Source of the DNA: Pseudobdellovibrionaceae bacterium
GTDB lineage: Bacteria > Bdellovibrionota > UBA1018 > UBA6935
Direction of reading: 5' to 3'
NCBI GenBank assembly: GCA_002722705.1
Contig: PBMP01000059.1
Location: forward strand, 52,600-116,599
Length of the DNA stretch: 64,000 bases
This document shows positions 1-8,612 of the stretch, piece by piece. The first letter of the stretch is position 1, and each line of letters begins with the position of its first letter. The notes under the pieces were generated by a model, which was not told the DNA's origin, searched no databases, and was given only the letters and a program-made list of their open reading frames with translations. A program made the translations under genes and the position numbers.

Positions 1-2
1 GA

Positions 3-317
3 CTAAGACTTAATTTCTACATCTACTCCAGCTGACAAATCTAACTTCATCAAAGAGTCAATTGTTTGTTGCGTCGGCTCAACGATATCAAGCAAACGCT
101 TGTGAGTTCGAATCTCGAATTGCTCACGGGACTTTTTGTTAACATGAGGCGAACGCAATACGCAATACTTATTAATCACTGTTGGTAAAGGAATAGGGCC
201 CCTTACAGCAGCTCCCGTTCTTTTTGCCGTGTTCACAATTTCCCAAACTGATTTATCCAAAACTCGATTATCAAAAGCTTTCAATTTGATCCGAATTTTA
301 TGCTCTAATACAGCCAT
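3..317 (-). CDS. rpsJ: 30S ribosomal protein S10
   Basis: Small-subunit ribosomal protein of the 30S head, also the NusE antitermination factor. The 104-residue protein is the usual S10 length and shows the family core: [10 protein letters not shown] near the N-terminus, [14 protein letters not shown] at about 33-46, and [12 protein letters not shown] near 63-74. The ATG is preceded by AAGG about 12 bases upstream. In most bacteria rpsJ opens the S10 operon, so rplC and the rest should follow beyond the left edge on the minus strand. Usually tuf precedes it; here the upstream neighbour is an unrelated gene on the opposite strand. Confidence 0.97.
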   Translation of the reverse strand: MAVLEHKIRIKLKAFDNRVLDKSVWEIVNTAKRTGAAVRGPIPLPTVINKYCVLRSPHVNKKSREQFEIRTHKRLLDIVEPTQQTIDSLMKLDLSAGVDVEIKS

Positions 318-418
318 TTTTTCTCACTTTCCTTATCATTTAAGGGAGTTACCTAGATCTTGGAGTGAGACCCAGTCTAGCAATCTCTCCTTATTCTTCA
401 TCTATAACGAAAGATCAG

Positions 419-447
419 CTTATATCTGCGTTATTCATGAAACACAA
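419..447 (-). promoter_or_regulatory. candidate promoter of rpsJ/S10 operon
   Basis: On the minus strand TTGTGT (442-447) and TATAAG (419-424) are spaced by exactly 17 bases, a sigma-70-like arrangement. The start would give a leader of about 95 bases. That leader contains a small inverted repeat (CTAGA/TCTAG, around 352-380), as might be expected if the operon is controlled by a ribosomal protein; this is inference. The rest of the 318-634 gap is AT-rich with no coding potential seen. Confidence 0.35.
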
Positions 448-634
448 TACAAAAAATCAATAAAATAATATGAATAAATTCAGCAAGTTACACTGAATTT
501 TCTAGTTCTGAAGATTTTTTTAAACTTTTTTACTCATGTTTTAGAGAACGAAAAAAGAAGTCTATATCTATTTGATATTTATTCTTTTTTTTATCAAATT
601 CACCCAAAACTTTTTCATCTGAATATCCGATAAG

Positions 635-2701
635 ATGCATAAGGGGATACGAGTGGTGAACTTCAGGGCAGCTTCAAACTATACAATACAGTGGGGAATC
701 ATCTTTTTTATTCTCACTTTTTTTTCTATCACCACACTCCTCTTTCATGACCGCACAGAAAGAGGAATTGCTCAGACTGATCCAAGTCTACTCAAATGCT
801 TACTTCAACCCCTCGAAGAAAATTCACAACTTTACCTCTCCGAACTTCCTCAAAACAAAACCATTACCGATCTACTTGAAAAAATTAAAAACATTCAAGA
901 AAGCACAGGAAATAAAAACCCCCACTATCAAAATCTATCAAATTATTTCTATGCAAAAACGCTACGTCAAGTAAGAAAAAATGAAATTTCTCAAGTTGTT
1001 ACTCAGAACTTAGGGCTCTTTCGAAAAGTTGAAACGTCGTACTCATATTTAAAATTAACAGATCCATATCAAGATCAAATAAAAACAATTCGTTCACACA
1101 TAGACTCAATGAATGAATTCTCTATAAAAGAAATAACCCCCGCTCTTGAATTTATAGAAGCACTCCCTCCTCCAGTAATAAGAAAAGATAAAAAAATTTT
1201 TAAAGATCACTTATCCGATTTCAAAAGAAACCTAAGAACCCAAAATAAGGCAGGAGCAAAAGACTCCTTGTCATCAATAGAAGATCTCATCGCCCAAGAA
1301 AGAGAATTAACTCAAATTCAACTCGGAGAAAATATTAACGAGTATCTTTCTGTCCGCTCTTCCCTTGAAAGCCTACGGTTTGAAAAAGAAATTGGTAAAA
1401 TCTCATTCAAAATCGGAAAACTTTCAGAACGTCTTTCGGAAGCTAATAAGTTAAAGAAATCTCTTGAAACAAGTAAACCTAAAAAAGAAATTTTAGAATT
1501 TATTCAACCAAAAAATAAAATTTTAGAAAACAAAATAAAAAAAGGAAACAAAAAAGATTTAAATGAAGCAATCGATAAAGAAATAGAAATTATAGAAAAC
1601 CAACTTTCTTTTCAAACTAAAAAACTTAATGATAAATTTCCGTTCGATGACCTTATCGGACTCAAAGATCGCTCTCCTGAAAAATTCAAAAAAAGGATCA
1701 ATCGATATAAAAACCTAAGTGATTCAAAATTTGCAAAAACATCTAATCAAATTTTAGACGAACTTTCTGCACAAAGCACATGGAAGACTGATTCTCCAAT
1801 TCTGTATAAAGGATGGGATAACCCAGATACTTTAGAAATAAAAAAGTACACCCAATCTCTTCCTGATGCACATGAAGCACTATGGAAAAAAAACTTAAAA
1901 CTACAAAAGAAAGCAAGAAGACAAATTATCATGTATAAACTTTCTCCTGCGGCCTTTGAAGAAGTATTCTTTTATGTTCTTAAAGTAACACCAGGACTTA
2001 AAAAGTTAAGAAACTTTGAACTCGTTCAAAAAATGGAACGTTCTGATTTTCGAGCATTCCTCCGAATGACTCAAGATTTTGGAGCCATTGCTGCTGAATA
2101 TGGAAAATTCAATAGCCTTCAACGAGCCCTTGACAACGGGGTCTCTCCAAAAGAAATTTTAGAAATAATTGAAGAATTTGACCTTGATTTTTTTATTACC
2201 GCTGCACGAACCGAAGATTTTGCAACGCAATGGGATACTATCTACAAATACGCAAAAGAGCATGATCATCCAAAACTAGATCTCATGACTAAAGCAAATG
2301 AAGAAAAAAAACATCTTCCTCCCTTCAAACTCTTTAGCCCCCCTAACTCGACTGGACTATTTCTTTCCGGAGTTGCCGCACTCACTACAAGTACAGGGGT
2401 TGGATACGCTGTTAGTAAAACAGAGAAATACATTAGAATTAAACTCGAAAATGGAGAGGAAATAGTCTTAACCCGTAAAGAAATTGAACAGCTTGATCTC
2501 ACATACGAAGAAATCCTTAAAGGAATTGAAAGCGGAGAACTTATTGAAGCAATCAAGAACGGAGATTTTGAAGGAGATGAAGATTTAAAAGAAGAATTTA
2601 TAGAAAAAATTCAACACTTAAAACTTCAGATAGATTCGATTAGAAGATTTGAAAAAACAACAATCAATCAAGAGAAGCAACAAACTCATGAAAACCACTA
2701 G
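635..2701 (+). CDS. coiled-coil protein with N-terminal membrane anchor, unknown function
   Basis: Not recognised. The 688-residue product has one hydrophobic segment near residues 18-38 (WGIIFFILTFFSITTLLF), so it is either exported or anchored in the inner membrane. A long Lys/Glu-rich region (about 60-400) has strong helical and coiled-coil character. A second short hydrophobic Gly/Ser/Thr stretch lies around 575-595 (GLFLSGVAALTTSTGVGYAV), then an acidic C-terminus. The ATG at 635 lacks a ribosome-binding site. GTG at 653 or 656 is in frame and follows AAGGGG at a good distance, so the protein may start 6-7 codons later. The 3' end overlaps the convergent gene by 38 bases. Confidence 0.75.
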   Translation: MHKGIRVVNFRAASNYTIQWGIIFFILTFFSITTLLFHDRTERGIAQTDPSLLKCLLQPLEENSQLYLSELPQNKTITDLLEKIKNIQESTGNKNPHYQNLSNYFYAKTLRQVRKNEISQVVTQNLGLFRKVETSYSYLKLTDPYQDQIKTIRSHIDSMNEFSIKEITPALEFIEALPPPVIRKDKKIFKDHLSDFKRNLRTQNKAGAKDSLSSIEDLIAQERELTQIQLGENINEYLSVRSSLESLRFEKEIGKISFKIGKLSERLSEANKLKKSLETSKPKKEILEFIQPKNKILENKIKKGNKKDLNEAIDKEIEIIENQLSFQTKKLNDKFPFDDLIGLKDRSPEKFKKRINRYKNLSDSKFAKTSNQILDELSAQSTWKTDSPILYKGWDNPDTLEIKKYTQSLPDAHEALWKKNLKLQKKARRQIIMYKLSPAAFEEVFFYVLKVTPGLKKLRNFELVQKMERSDFRAFLRMTQDFGAIAAEYGKFNSLQRALDNGVSPKEILEIIEEFDLDFFITAARTEDFATQWDTIYKYAKEHDHPKLDLMTKANEEKKHLPPFKLFSPPNSTGLFLSGVAALTTSTGVGYAVSKTEKYIRIKLENGEEIVLTRKEIEQLDLTYEEILKGIESGELIEAIKNGDFEGDEDLKEEFIEKIQHLKLQIDSIRRFEKTTINQEKQQTHENH

Positions 2702-3089
2702 GAGACTTCACTTCACCTTTTTCTAAGTCAATCACAACAAAAGAAGAATCCTCTAACCCTTTTGTTCGACTGGGAAAAACAATTTTTTCTAAAATTATTT
2801 TTTTATTTTTAAAAAAAAGAACTCCATTTAAAGAAGAAAATTTCAAATTAAGTTTTCTGTTTTCAAAAAGAAGAAGAACATCAACTTTTGATAAATCATA
2901 ACTCAAACCTAAGTTATCCGACTCCGCCTTCTGAGCTTGTAGCTTTACTTTTAAAGAGTTTTTAGAAGATACCCAAATATAAGAGAAATTCTGAATTGCC
3001 AAATCAGCTTTTTGTCCAAATGCAGAATTAAAAAAAAGAAGGAGTCCTAATATTATCAGGACTCCATTCAACTTAGCAGTTAAGTTCAT
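2664..3089 (-). CDS. small exported protein, unknown function
   Basis: 141-residue protein with a clear Sec signal peptide (NGVLIILGLLLFFNSAFGQ, cleavage after about residue 25). The mature part is mostly beta-strand-like with no recognised domain. The start codon directly abuts the stop codon of the upstream lipoprotein gene (zero spacing), so the two are almost certainly cotranscribed and translationally coupled. It converges with and overlaps the end of the large coiled-coil gene by 38 bases. Confidence 0.7.
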   Translation of the reverse strand: MNLTAKLNGVLIILGLLLFFNSAFGQKADLAIQNFSYIWVSSKNSLKVKLQAQKAESDNLGLSYDLSKVDVLLLFENRKLNLKFSSLNGVLFFKNKKIILEKIVFPSRTKGLEDSSFVVIDLEKGEVKSPSGFHEFVASLD

Positions 3090-4439
3090 TTATTCAATTG
3101 CCTTCGCAACAATAGAATACAATTGGTAAGGATCTAAAAGTCTTTTCTTCTTAAATAAATGGAATTTAAGACTATTTGGTTTTTCATGAAGTATTTTATA
3201 TCCATCAGAATCATTCATAATTCCACCAAAACTCGGGTCTGGTAATGAACTGGGATACCCATCAGAATCAAACTCCATCGGCAAAAGCTCTTTTAAATCT
3301 GCAATAGGATGATTCAAAAAATTAGAAATATCTACGGTGATATAAATATCTTTATTGCTCAAGCTTGAAGTTCCTACTTTTATACGCGTAGGCCCCATTA
3401 AAACATTAATCAAATCACTTGCTACTTTCTGATTACCTAAAAAACAAAAACTAGAAATCAAACCTGTATAACTCAATTCAGGATCTTTACAACCATCAAG
3501 ACCAGGATAACGAGAATACAGATCCTCAATAGACTTAAAGGACTTCAAAAGATCAGCAGACACTTTTTTGAGTTGATGATTTTGATTTAATTTTAAAAAA
3601 TGAGGATATTTTTTCTTCAACATTTTTACATATTCAGTCGGATTTTTTTTATCTTCTTGATCTAGTGAACGAATCCCTTTTAACGAATAAGCCGTCTCCA
3701 CTCTGAGTAGATTTAAGTAAGAAACAAAGAGGTGACGTATTACGCTAATATCATTTACGCTTACCGATCGATCATCATTCATCTTTCCAGAAGTATGACA
3801 TGAAGGATAAGTTCCGTAAGTACAATAAGTTTTAATCCCCTTTTTATCTGGAGTTAAAACCGCTTCAAAACGCTCTAAATCTATACTCACATTAAAAGAT
3901 TTACCAGAGAGTTCATCTAACAATAAGACAGAATTTTCTAGCGCTGGGATTAAATGACTTAACAAATCTTGCTGAAGATCTCCATATGAATGAAACAGAC
4001 TTCTCCCTTTTTTAGGCTCTAAAACTACATCTCGAATTTCTTTTCGATAATGATTCCGAACTCGATCTAAGGATTTATAATACCCCTCCTTCGCACCGTC
4101 CTGAATAAGAGGCTCGATCAATGAAACAAAACCTTTCATTGAAATAACAGGACCAAGTAAAGCTCGGTAAAAAAGCACTTTAGAATTTTTGGAATCTATT
4201 TTTTGGGCTTTTAAAAACATTTGATCAGCAAATTCAAATGCTCCTTGCTCAAAAAATAACTCCCCCATTCTCACAAATTCTTCAACTGCTTGATCCCCTT
4301 CTCCAGCAGCACTTAATTCTTCAGCATGTTTTTGAGAATATTTAGCTCCATCTTTAGGTACATGAGAAGTGATGCTTCCACCGTCACAAGCCCCGAGAGC
4401 AACACCAACAAGAGCAAATAAAAAATAATTTGATTTCAT
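3090..4439 (-). CDS. TPR-like lipoprotein, unknown function
   Basis: 449-residue predicted lipoprotein: signal MKSNYFLFALVGVALGAC with lipobox LGAC, then Asp at +2. The ATG at 4439 is chosen over an in-frame upstream start at 4490 because it begins a canonical signal peptide and has AAGGGAG about 9 bases upstream. Residues about 35-90 look like tetratricopeptide helices (EELSAAGEGDQAVEEF... FADQMFLKAQKIDSKNSKVLFYRA). The C-terminal two thirds is not recognised. First gene of a two-gene operon with the exported protein immediately downstream. Confidence 0.8.
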   Translation of the reverse strand: MKSNYFLFALVGVALGACDGGSITSHVPKDGAKYSQKHAEELSAAGEGDQAVEEFVRMGELFFEQGAFEFADQMFLKAQKIDSKNSKVLFYRALLGPVISMKGFVSLIEPLIQDGAKEGYYKSLDRVRNHYRKEIRDVVLEPKKGRSLFHSYGDLQQDLLSHLIPALENSVLLLDELSGKSFNVSIDLERFEAVLTPDKKGIKTYCTYGTYPSCHTSGKMNDDRSVSVNDISVIRHLFVSYLNLLRVETAYSLKGIRSLDQEDKKNPTEYVKMLKKKYPHFLKLNQNHQLKKVSADLLKSFKSIEDLYSRYPGLDGCKDPELSYTGLISSFCFLGNQKVASDLINVLMGPTRIKVGTSSLSNKDIYITVDISNFLNHPIADLKELLPMEFDSDGYPSSLPDPSFGGIMNDSDGYKILHEKPNSLKFHLFKKKRLLDPYQLYSIVAKAIE

Positions 4440-4628
4440 AAAAACTAACTCCCTTTCGGCTCTCCTAAAATTAAAAAAAAAGACTGTCAACTCGTCTTGT
4501 CATTTTATTTAAACAAAAAACTTTTGTGTTCTTTTTCTCTACGAACAGTTGACAAAAAAAAAACTGATCGTTACTGCGATGACGCACCTGGCTTTTCTGG
4601 TGTGCACTAAAAATAAAAAGGGTTCAAT

Positions 4629-6680
4629 ATGAAAAGAAAAACTCAACTTTTAAATCTGATGATTGTCTTTATCTTTGCTTTTTCTACAGCATGTAAAAAT
4701 AAGCAAACGGGACCCACAAGTGCATATATAGTGATTCATTCAAATCCAGCTCAAGCTCTTGAACAGCAAATGTCTCCATTTCAATATCCAGACACAGCTG
4801 TTCTTACTGAAGGAACCATTCATACCTTCACCGTTTCAAATGTTGGTCCTAGACCTGCCGTTTTACAAGAAGTTTCAAATACAACACTAGGAATTACTTC
4901 TCCGTTTGAACTTGTAACAAATTCTCAATCAGCAATACCAAATTGTAATACAGGAACCGTACTCAATACGAATGAAAGCTGTGTACTTACGATTCGATTC
5001 ATTCCGATAGATACTCAAAATTATTCACAGAATTTCTTTATTCATTATCTCGCTGACAATGAATCTATTGAGAGAAACGAAGTCCGACAGGCAAGTTTAA
5101 ATATTAGGGGTCTCGGATACCTCGATTGCTCAGTCACTCCACAAACACAAGATGGCTACGAGGCAGGGATAAGTGCTGCTGAAAACCAAATGATTGAAGA
5201 TGCTCTTCGTGGAACCGCAGATGGAAAAGCTCTCACGATAGATGACGGTCTCGCTGATGGATACAACGATGGATACTCTGAGGCTTACAACAATGCCTAT
5301 GATGGTCCAAATGGATATCCCCTTGGATATGATGATGGTTACGAAGAAGGACTCTTTAACGGACTAAATAATAATGCTTCATGCATTGATGGACAAAACG
5401 CCGCCCAAACTCAAGGCTATCAAGACGGTTTAAATGATGGGGATTTTGATGGTTATGAAGATGGTTATTCTGATGGAGAAATAGTGGCTGCCTCAAATGG
5501 ATATGGGCAAGGATACGACGATGGATATCCTTCCGGAAGTCAAGCGGGTTATGCCGAAGGAGCATCTGACGGGGCATCTCAAGGGTACAATAATGGTTAT
5601 GATGATGCTTATGATTCTTCTTTTGATGATGGTTACTCCGATGGTTATTCCGATGGAGCGAACTCATGTTTTTCAAATATAAATGGTCTAGCATTTGCGA
5701 CCTCAACCGTTCCAGAAAAGTTTATCAATCAGTGCTACGATCAAGGATACGAACAAACTTATAGCACTCAAGCTTATTGGGATGCTTACAACACAGCAAA
5801 AGCAAACAATATCCCGTACCAAAATGGGTATACTCAAGGACACCAAGAAGGAGTCGTGGATGGTCGAGAAGATGGCGAAATTGATGGCTATCTCGATGGA
5901 TACACCCAAGGACTTCAAGTTGGCTTCAACGAAGGTTCAGATATTGTTTATCAAGAGTGCTACCATTCTCGATATCCAGTCGCTTATTCAAATGGTTATG
6001 ACGATGGTTATGAAAATGGATATAGTGATGGCTTTGACGATGGATACAACGATCAATTTGATAGCAACTATAACATTGGTTATGACGACGGGTATGACGA
6101 TGGTTATTCCGACAATTATCAAGATGGCGTAAATGCCGAATACGATGATGCGTATGACGACGGATACAACGACGGAGACATTGATGGCTACTGGGCCGGA
6201 TATGATGACGGGTATGATGACGGCTCTTGGGAGTACTGTCTTAATAAAGTTGCAGTCCGTACTTCAAGCAGTCTCAAGAAAACAAGATTCAAACTTCGAG
6301 AAAAAACAGTTCGAAGAAAGGTCTCCGACAGAACACCTATCACTGGAGTTCATCCTAAATCTAGCTACGGAAAAGGGAAAAACTGGTGGATTTCTTTAGG
6401 AGAAAGAAAAGGTAAGTTAAAAAACAAACCTTCTATTATACCTCCTTCGATCAAAGCAAGTTTGAGTCAAGATCAGATTGATGATTTCAAATCTCAACGA
6501 AGTTTGAATAAACGAAACTCACTCAGATCATACAAAAACAGAAAAATGAAAAAACAAAAAATTCATTTTTCAAAACGAGCAACTGAGCGAAAATCGCCAA
6601 GAACTCTTCCTGCTTCTATGAAAGAAAAAATGGAAAAAAGCAGAGAGAAAGCAAAAGAAAATAACCGCTCCAAAAAATAG
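4629..6680 (+). CDS. lipoprotein with immunoglobulin-like N-domain, Gly-Tyr/Asp-Gly repeats and basic tail
   Basis: 683 residues in four parts. A lipoprotein signal has lipobox STAC with Cys22. Residues about 45-175 resemble a choice-of-anchor D/ASPM-SPD-2-Hydin immunoglobulin-like domain (HTFTVSNVGPRPA, NESCVLTIRFIP). Residues about 180-535 are degenerate repeats with units such as DGYxDGY and GYxxGY, very acidic, interrupted by single Cys residues at roughly even spacing. The last 120 residues are strongly basic (Lys/Arg). RBS AAAGGG lies 6 bases before ATG. Such Gly-Tyr-Asp repeats suggest an extended surface or Ca-binding filament; the acidic middle and basic end could pair between molecules. 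The function is unknown. Confidence 0.85.
   Translation: MKRKTQLLNLMIVFIFAFSTACKNKQTGPTSAYIVIHSNPAQALEQQMSPFQYPDTAVLTEGTIHTFTVSNVGPRPAVLQEVSNTTLGITSPFELVTNSQSAIPNCNTGTVLNTNESCVLTIRFIPIDTQNYSQNFFIHYLADNESIERNEVRQASLNIRGLGYLDCSVTPQTQDGYEAGISAAENQMIEDALRGTADGKALTIDDGLADGYNDGYSEAYNNAYDGPNGYPLGYDDGYEEGLFNGLNNNASCIDGQNAAQTQGYQDGLNDGDFDGYEDGYSDGEIVAASNGYGQGYDDGYPSGSQAGYAEGASDGASQGYNNGYDDAYDSSFDDGYSDGYSDGANSCFSNINGLAFATSTVPEKFINQCYDQGYEQTYSTQAYWDAYNTAKANNIPYQNGYTQGHQEGVVDGREDGEIDGYLDGYTQGLQVGFNEGSDIVYQECYHSRYPVAYSNGYDDGYENGYSDGFDDGYNDQFDSNYNIGYDDGYDDGYSDNYQDGVNAEYDDAYDDGYNDGDIDGYWAGYDDGYDDGSWEYCLNKVAVRTSSSLKKTRFKLREKTVRRKVSDRTPITGVHPKSSYGKGKNWWISLGERKGKLKNKPSIIPPSIKASLSQDQIDDFKSQRSLNKRNSLRSYKNRKMKKQKIHFSKRATERKSPRTLPASMKEKMEKSREKAKENNRSKK
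5169..6237 (+). repeat. intragenic GAT-GG(N)-TA(T/C) repeat coding Asp-Gly-Tyr units
   Basis: Degenerate tandem repeats of 12-15 bases encode variants of Asp-Gly-Tyr-x-Asp-Gly-Tyr inside the 683-residue lipoprotein. Synonymous codons vary between units (GGT/GGA, TAT/TAC, GAT/GAC), so the array is old rather than recently expanded, although short stretches near 5590-5660 and 6000-6230 are closer to each other. Long open frames on the other strand and in other frames across this array are artefacts of the repeat. Confidence 0.85.
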
Positions 6681-6723
6681 AGCTTCAAACTCAATCTAAA
6701 AAATATGATTGAGAAACTTTTTC

Positions 6724-6764
6724 ATCTACAAGTCAGAGAAGTGACAATTCTTTGACTTGTAGAT
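6724..6764 (+). terminator. inverted repeat, probable terminator of the repeat lipoprotein gene
   Basis: A perfect 12-base stem (ATCTACAAGTCA with its complement) around a 17-base loop lies 43 bases after the stop codon. The trailing T-run is weak, so this may be a Rho-independent terminator of low strength or an RNA-end stabiliser. Confidence 0.45.
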
Positions 6765-6874
6765 TTCAAAAAACGCTCTTTTCACTAAATACAAACAGTT
6801 AAAATGTAGGCGTCAAACAACATTATTGAGTTTTTATTCTAAAATCCGATAAAGTAGTTAAAGACTCACTTCAT

Positions 6875-8245
6875 ATGAGAAATGACGCAAAACTCAGCAT
6901 TATTAAAATTCTAGCTTTTCTGAGCGGTTCTTACTTCATTAGCGCCGGAATATACAGTTACGTTGAATACAAGAACATTGAACGAATTAAACTAAATTGG
7001 AATAAGTATATTGAAAAGATAGATAAAAAAAATGAACTTATATCCAATCTCAAAGAAAACATTGGATATGGGGGAATGATCCATAATTTTAAAAACTATC
7101 TCCTTAGAAGAAATCGATCTTATCTAAAAGAAACAGAACAAAATTTAGATGAATGTTTTTCTATTTTAAATAAACTCAGAAAAACAACTCCATACAATTC
7201 TTTAGAAGAAAAAAAAATAAAGGTTATTAAAAATACACTTTTAGAATACCAGTCCAGTTTAAAAACAATAAAAAACACAAGCAAACTCAGTTTAAAAAAA
7301 CTAGACTCCTTAGTTAAAGTAGATGACTCCAAAACATTAGCCTCCTTTAAATGGTATACACACATGACTAAAGAAGAAAAAAAAAGAAGCTCTCTTGCTC
7401 TCAGCCATAATGTCGAGAGGACTAAAAATTCTTTGATTTTATCAGTCACGCTTTCAACTCTTTTCTTTTTGGGAACTCTATTTTTTATTGGAATTAAACT
7501 CTTAAAAACACAAGAATCACTTGAACAAGAAAAAGAAAACACCGCTCATATGGCAAGACTTTATACTCTTGGTCAAATTGCTGGAAATATTGCTCATGAA
7601 ATCAATAATCCTCTTGCAATTCTCAGCGGTACCTCCGATATCCTATTAAAAAATACAGAAAAAGAAAATCCGGACCCTGAAATTACGCGAAGAAGTTGTA
7701 TGACAATCAAAAAAACGGTGGATCGTATTTCAACCGTAGTTTTAGGTCTTAAAAATTTAACAAAAAAACCAGACGATTCTTATTTTGAAAAATTTAATCT
7801 AAACGACACAGTAAGTGAAGTAATTGCTCTTTGTAAGGATCGATGCAATCAATATGGCATTTCACTTACACTAGATTCAAATAAAAACATTTTTACTTTT
7901 GGACAAAGAACTCAAATAATCCAAGTAGTTTTAAATTTAGTAAATAACTCTATCGATGCAATCAAAACGAAAGAAGAGAAATGGATTAAAATATCTACAA
8001 ATCAGAATAAACACTTTACAGAAATTTCAATCACTGACTCTGGCATAGGGTTACCTAAAAATATTAAAGAAAAATTAATGGAACCATTTTTTACTACGAA
8101 AAAGAACGACAGCGGAACAGGTATTGGCTTAAGCATTTCAAAAAATATTATTGAAAAACATGGTGGAGTACTCTCTTTAGACGAGCACTCTGTCCATACC
8201 TGTTTCAAAATTCAAATACCAAACAGAGACATAAAAAGGGTATGA
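6875..8245 (+). CDS. membrane sensor histidine kinase
   Basis: 456-residue two-component sensor kinase. TM1 is about residues 10-30 and TM2 about 186-208, enclosing a periplasmic sensor of about 155 residues. The sensor begins with ENIGYGGMIHNFKNYLLR (61-78), a motif I recall from other bacterial membrane sensor proteins. The phosphoacceptor is His241 in IAHEINNPL. The catalytic domain has N-box Asn354/Asn358, G1 box DSGIG (388-392) and G2 box GTGIGLS (414-420), so an active kinase is expected. It is 3 bases upstream of a stand-alone receiver gene, its likely partner. The ligand is unknown. Confidence 0.93.
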   Translation: MRNDAKLSIIKILAFLSGSYFISAGIYSYVEYKNIERIKLNWNKYIEKIDKKNELISNLKENIGYGGMIHNFKNYLLRRNRSYLKETEQNLDECFSILNKLRKTTPYNSLEEKKIKVIKNTLLEYQSSLKTIKNTSKLSLKKLDSLVKVDDSKTLASFKWYTHMTKEEKKRSSLALSHNVERTKNSLILSVTLSTLFFLGTLFFIGIKLLKTQESLEQEKENTAHMARLYTLGQIAGNIAHEINNPLAILSGTSDILLKNTEKENPDPEITRRSCMTIKKTVDRISTVVLGLKNLTKKPDDSYFEKFNLNDTVSEVIALCKDRCNQYGISLTLDSNKNIFTFGQRTQIIQVVLNLVNNSIDAIKTKEEKWIKISTNQNKHFTEISITDSGIGLPKNIKEKLMEPFFTTKKNDSGTGIGLSISKNIIEKHGGVLSLDEHSVHTCFKIQIPNRDIKRV

Positions 8246-8248
8246 CAA

Positions 8249-8593
8249 ATGAAAGTATTAATTGTAGACGATGAACCTGATATTTGTTTTTTCATCGAAT
8301 ATGAAATTAAAGAAAATGGAAACGAAACATTTACTGCAAACGATGGTCTAGAGGCTTTAGAGATTTTAAAAAACAACCCAGATATTGAAATTATTATTTC
8401 TGACGTCAAAATGCCAAAAATGGATGGAATTGAATTCTTAAAAGAGTCTCAACTAATAAACAATAAAATTAAAAAATTTATCTTCATTACAGGATTTTCA
8501 GATCTTGATGAAGACAAAGCAAAGTCACTTGGAGCGTTCGCGCTCCTTCCTAAACCAATTCAATTAGACGACCTTCTCAAACAAATCGATTAA
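8249..8593 (+). CDS. single-domain response regulator (CheY-like receiver)
   Basis: 114-residue receiver domain without an output domain. Acidic pocket Asp7/Asp8, phosphorylation site Asp52 in ISDVKMP, conserved Thr81 and Lys102 (LLPKP) are all present. It starts 3 bases after the kinase stop codon and is presumably phosphorylated by that kinase. With no DNA-binding domain it probably acts by protein-protein contact or in a phosphorelay. Confidence 0.93.
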   Translation: MKVLIVDDEPDICFFIEYEIKENGNETFTANDGLEALEILKNNPDIEIIISDVKMPKMDGIEFLKESQLINNKIKKFIFITGFSDLDEDKAKSLGAFALLPKPIQLDDLLKQID

Positions 8594-8612
8594 GTTCACT
8601 TATTTCAAACAT

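Noticed and set aside
4575..4610. Possible riboswitch-like hairpin (GCACC...GGTGTGC) before the repeat lipoprotein
   Set aside because: Only a short imperfect stem; none of the conserved elements of a cyclic-di-GMP or other riboswitch could be found.
5356..5918. Open frames on both strands inside the Gly-Tyr repeat gene
   Set aside because: They arise from the low-complexity GAT/GGT/TAT repeat and have His/Asn- or Met/Thr-rich nonsense composition.
620..6856. TCCGATAA at about 626 and 6847, resembling a sigma-28 -10 element
   Set aside because: No TAAA-type -35 at the proper spacing at either site; the first also overlaps the putative ATG.
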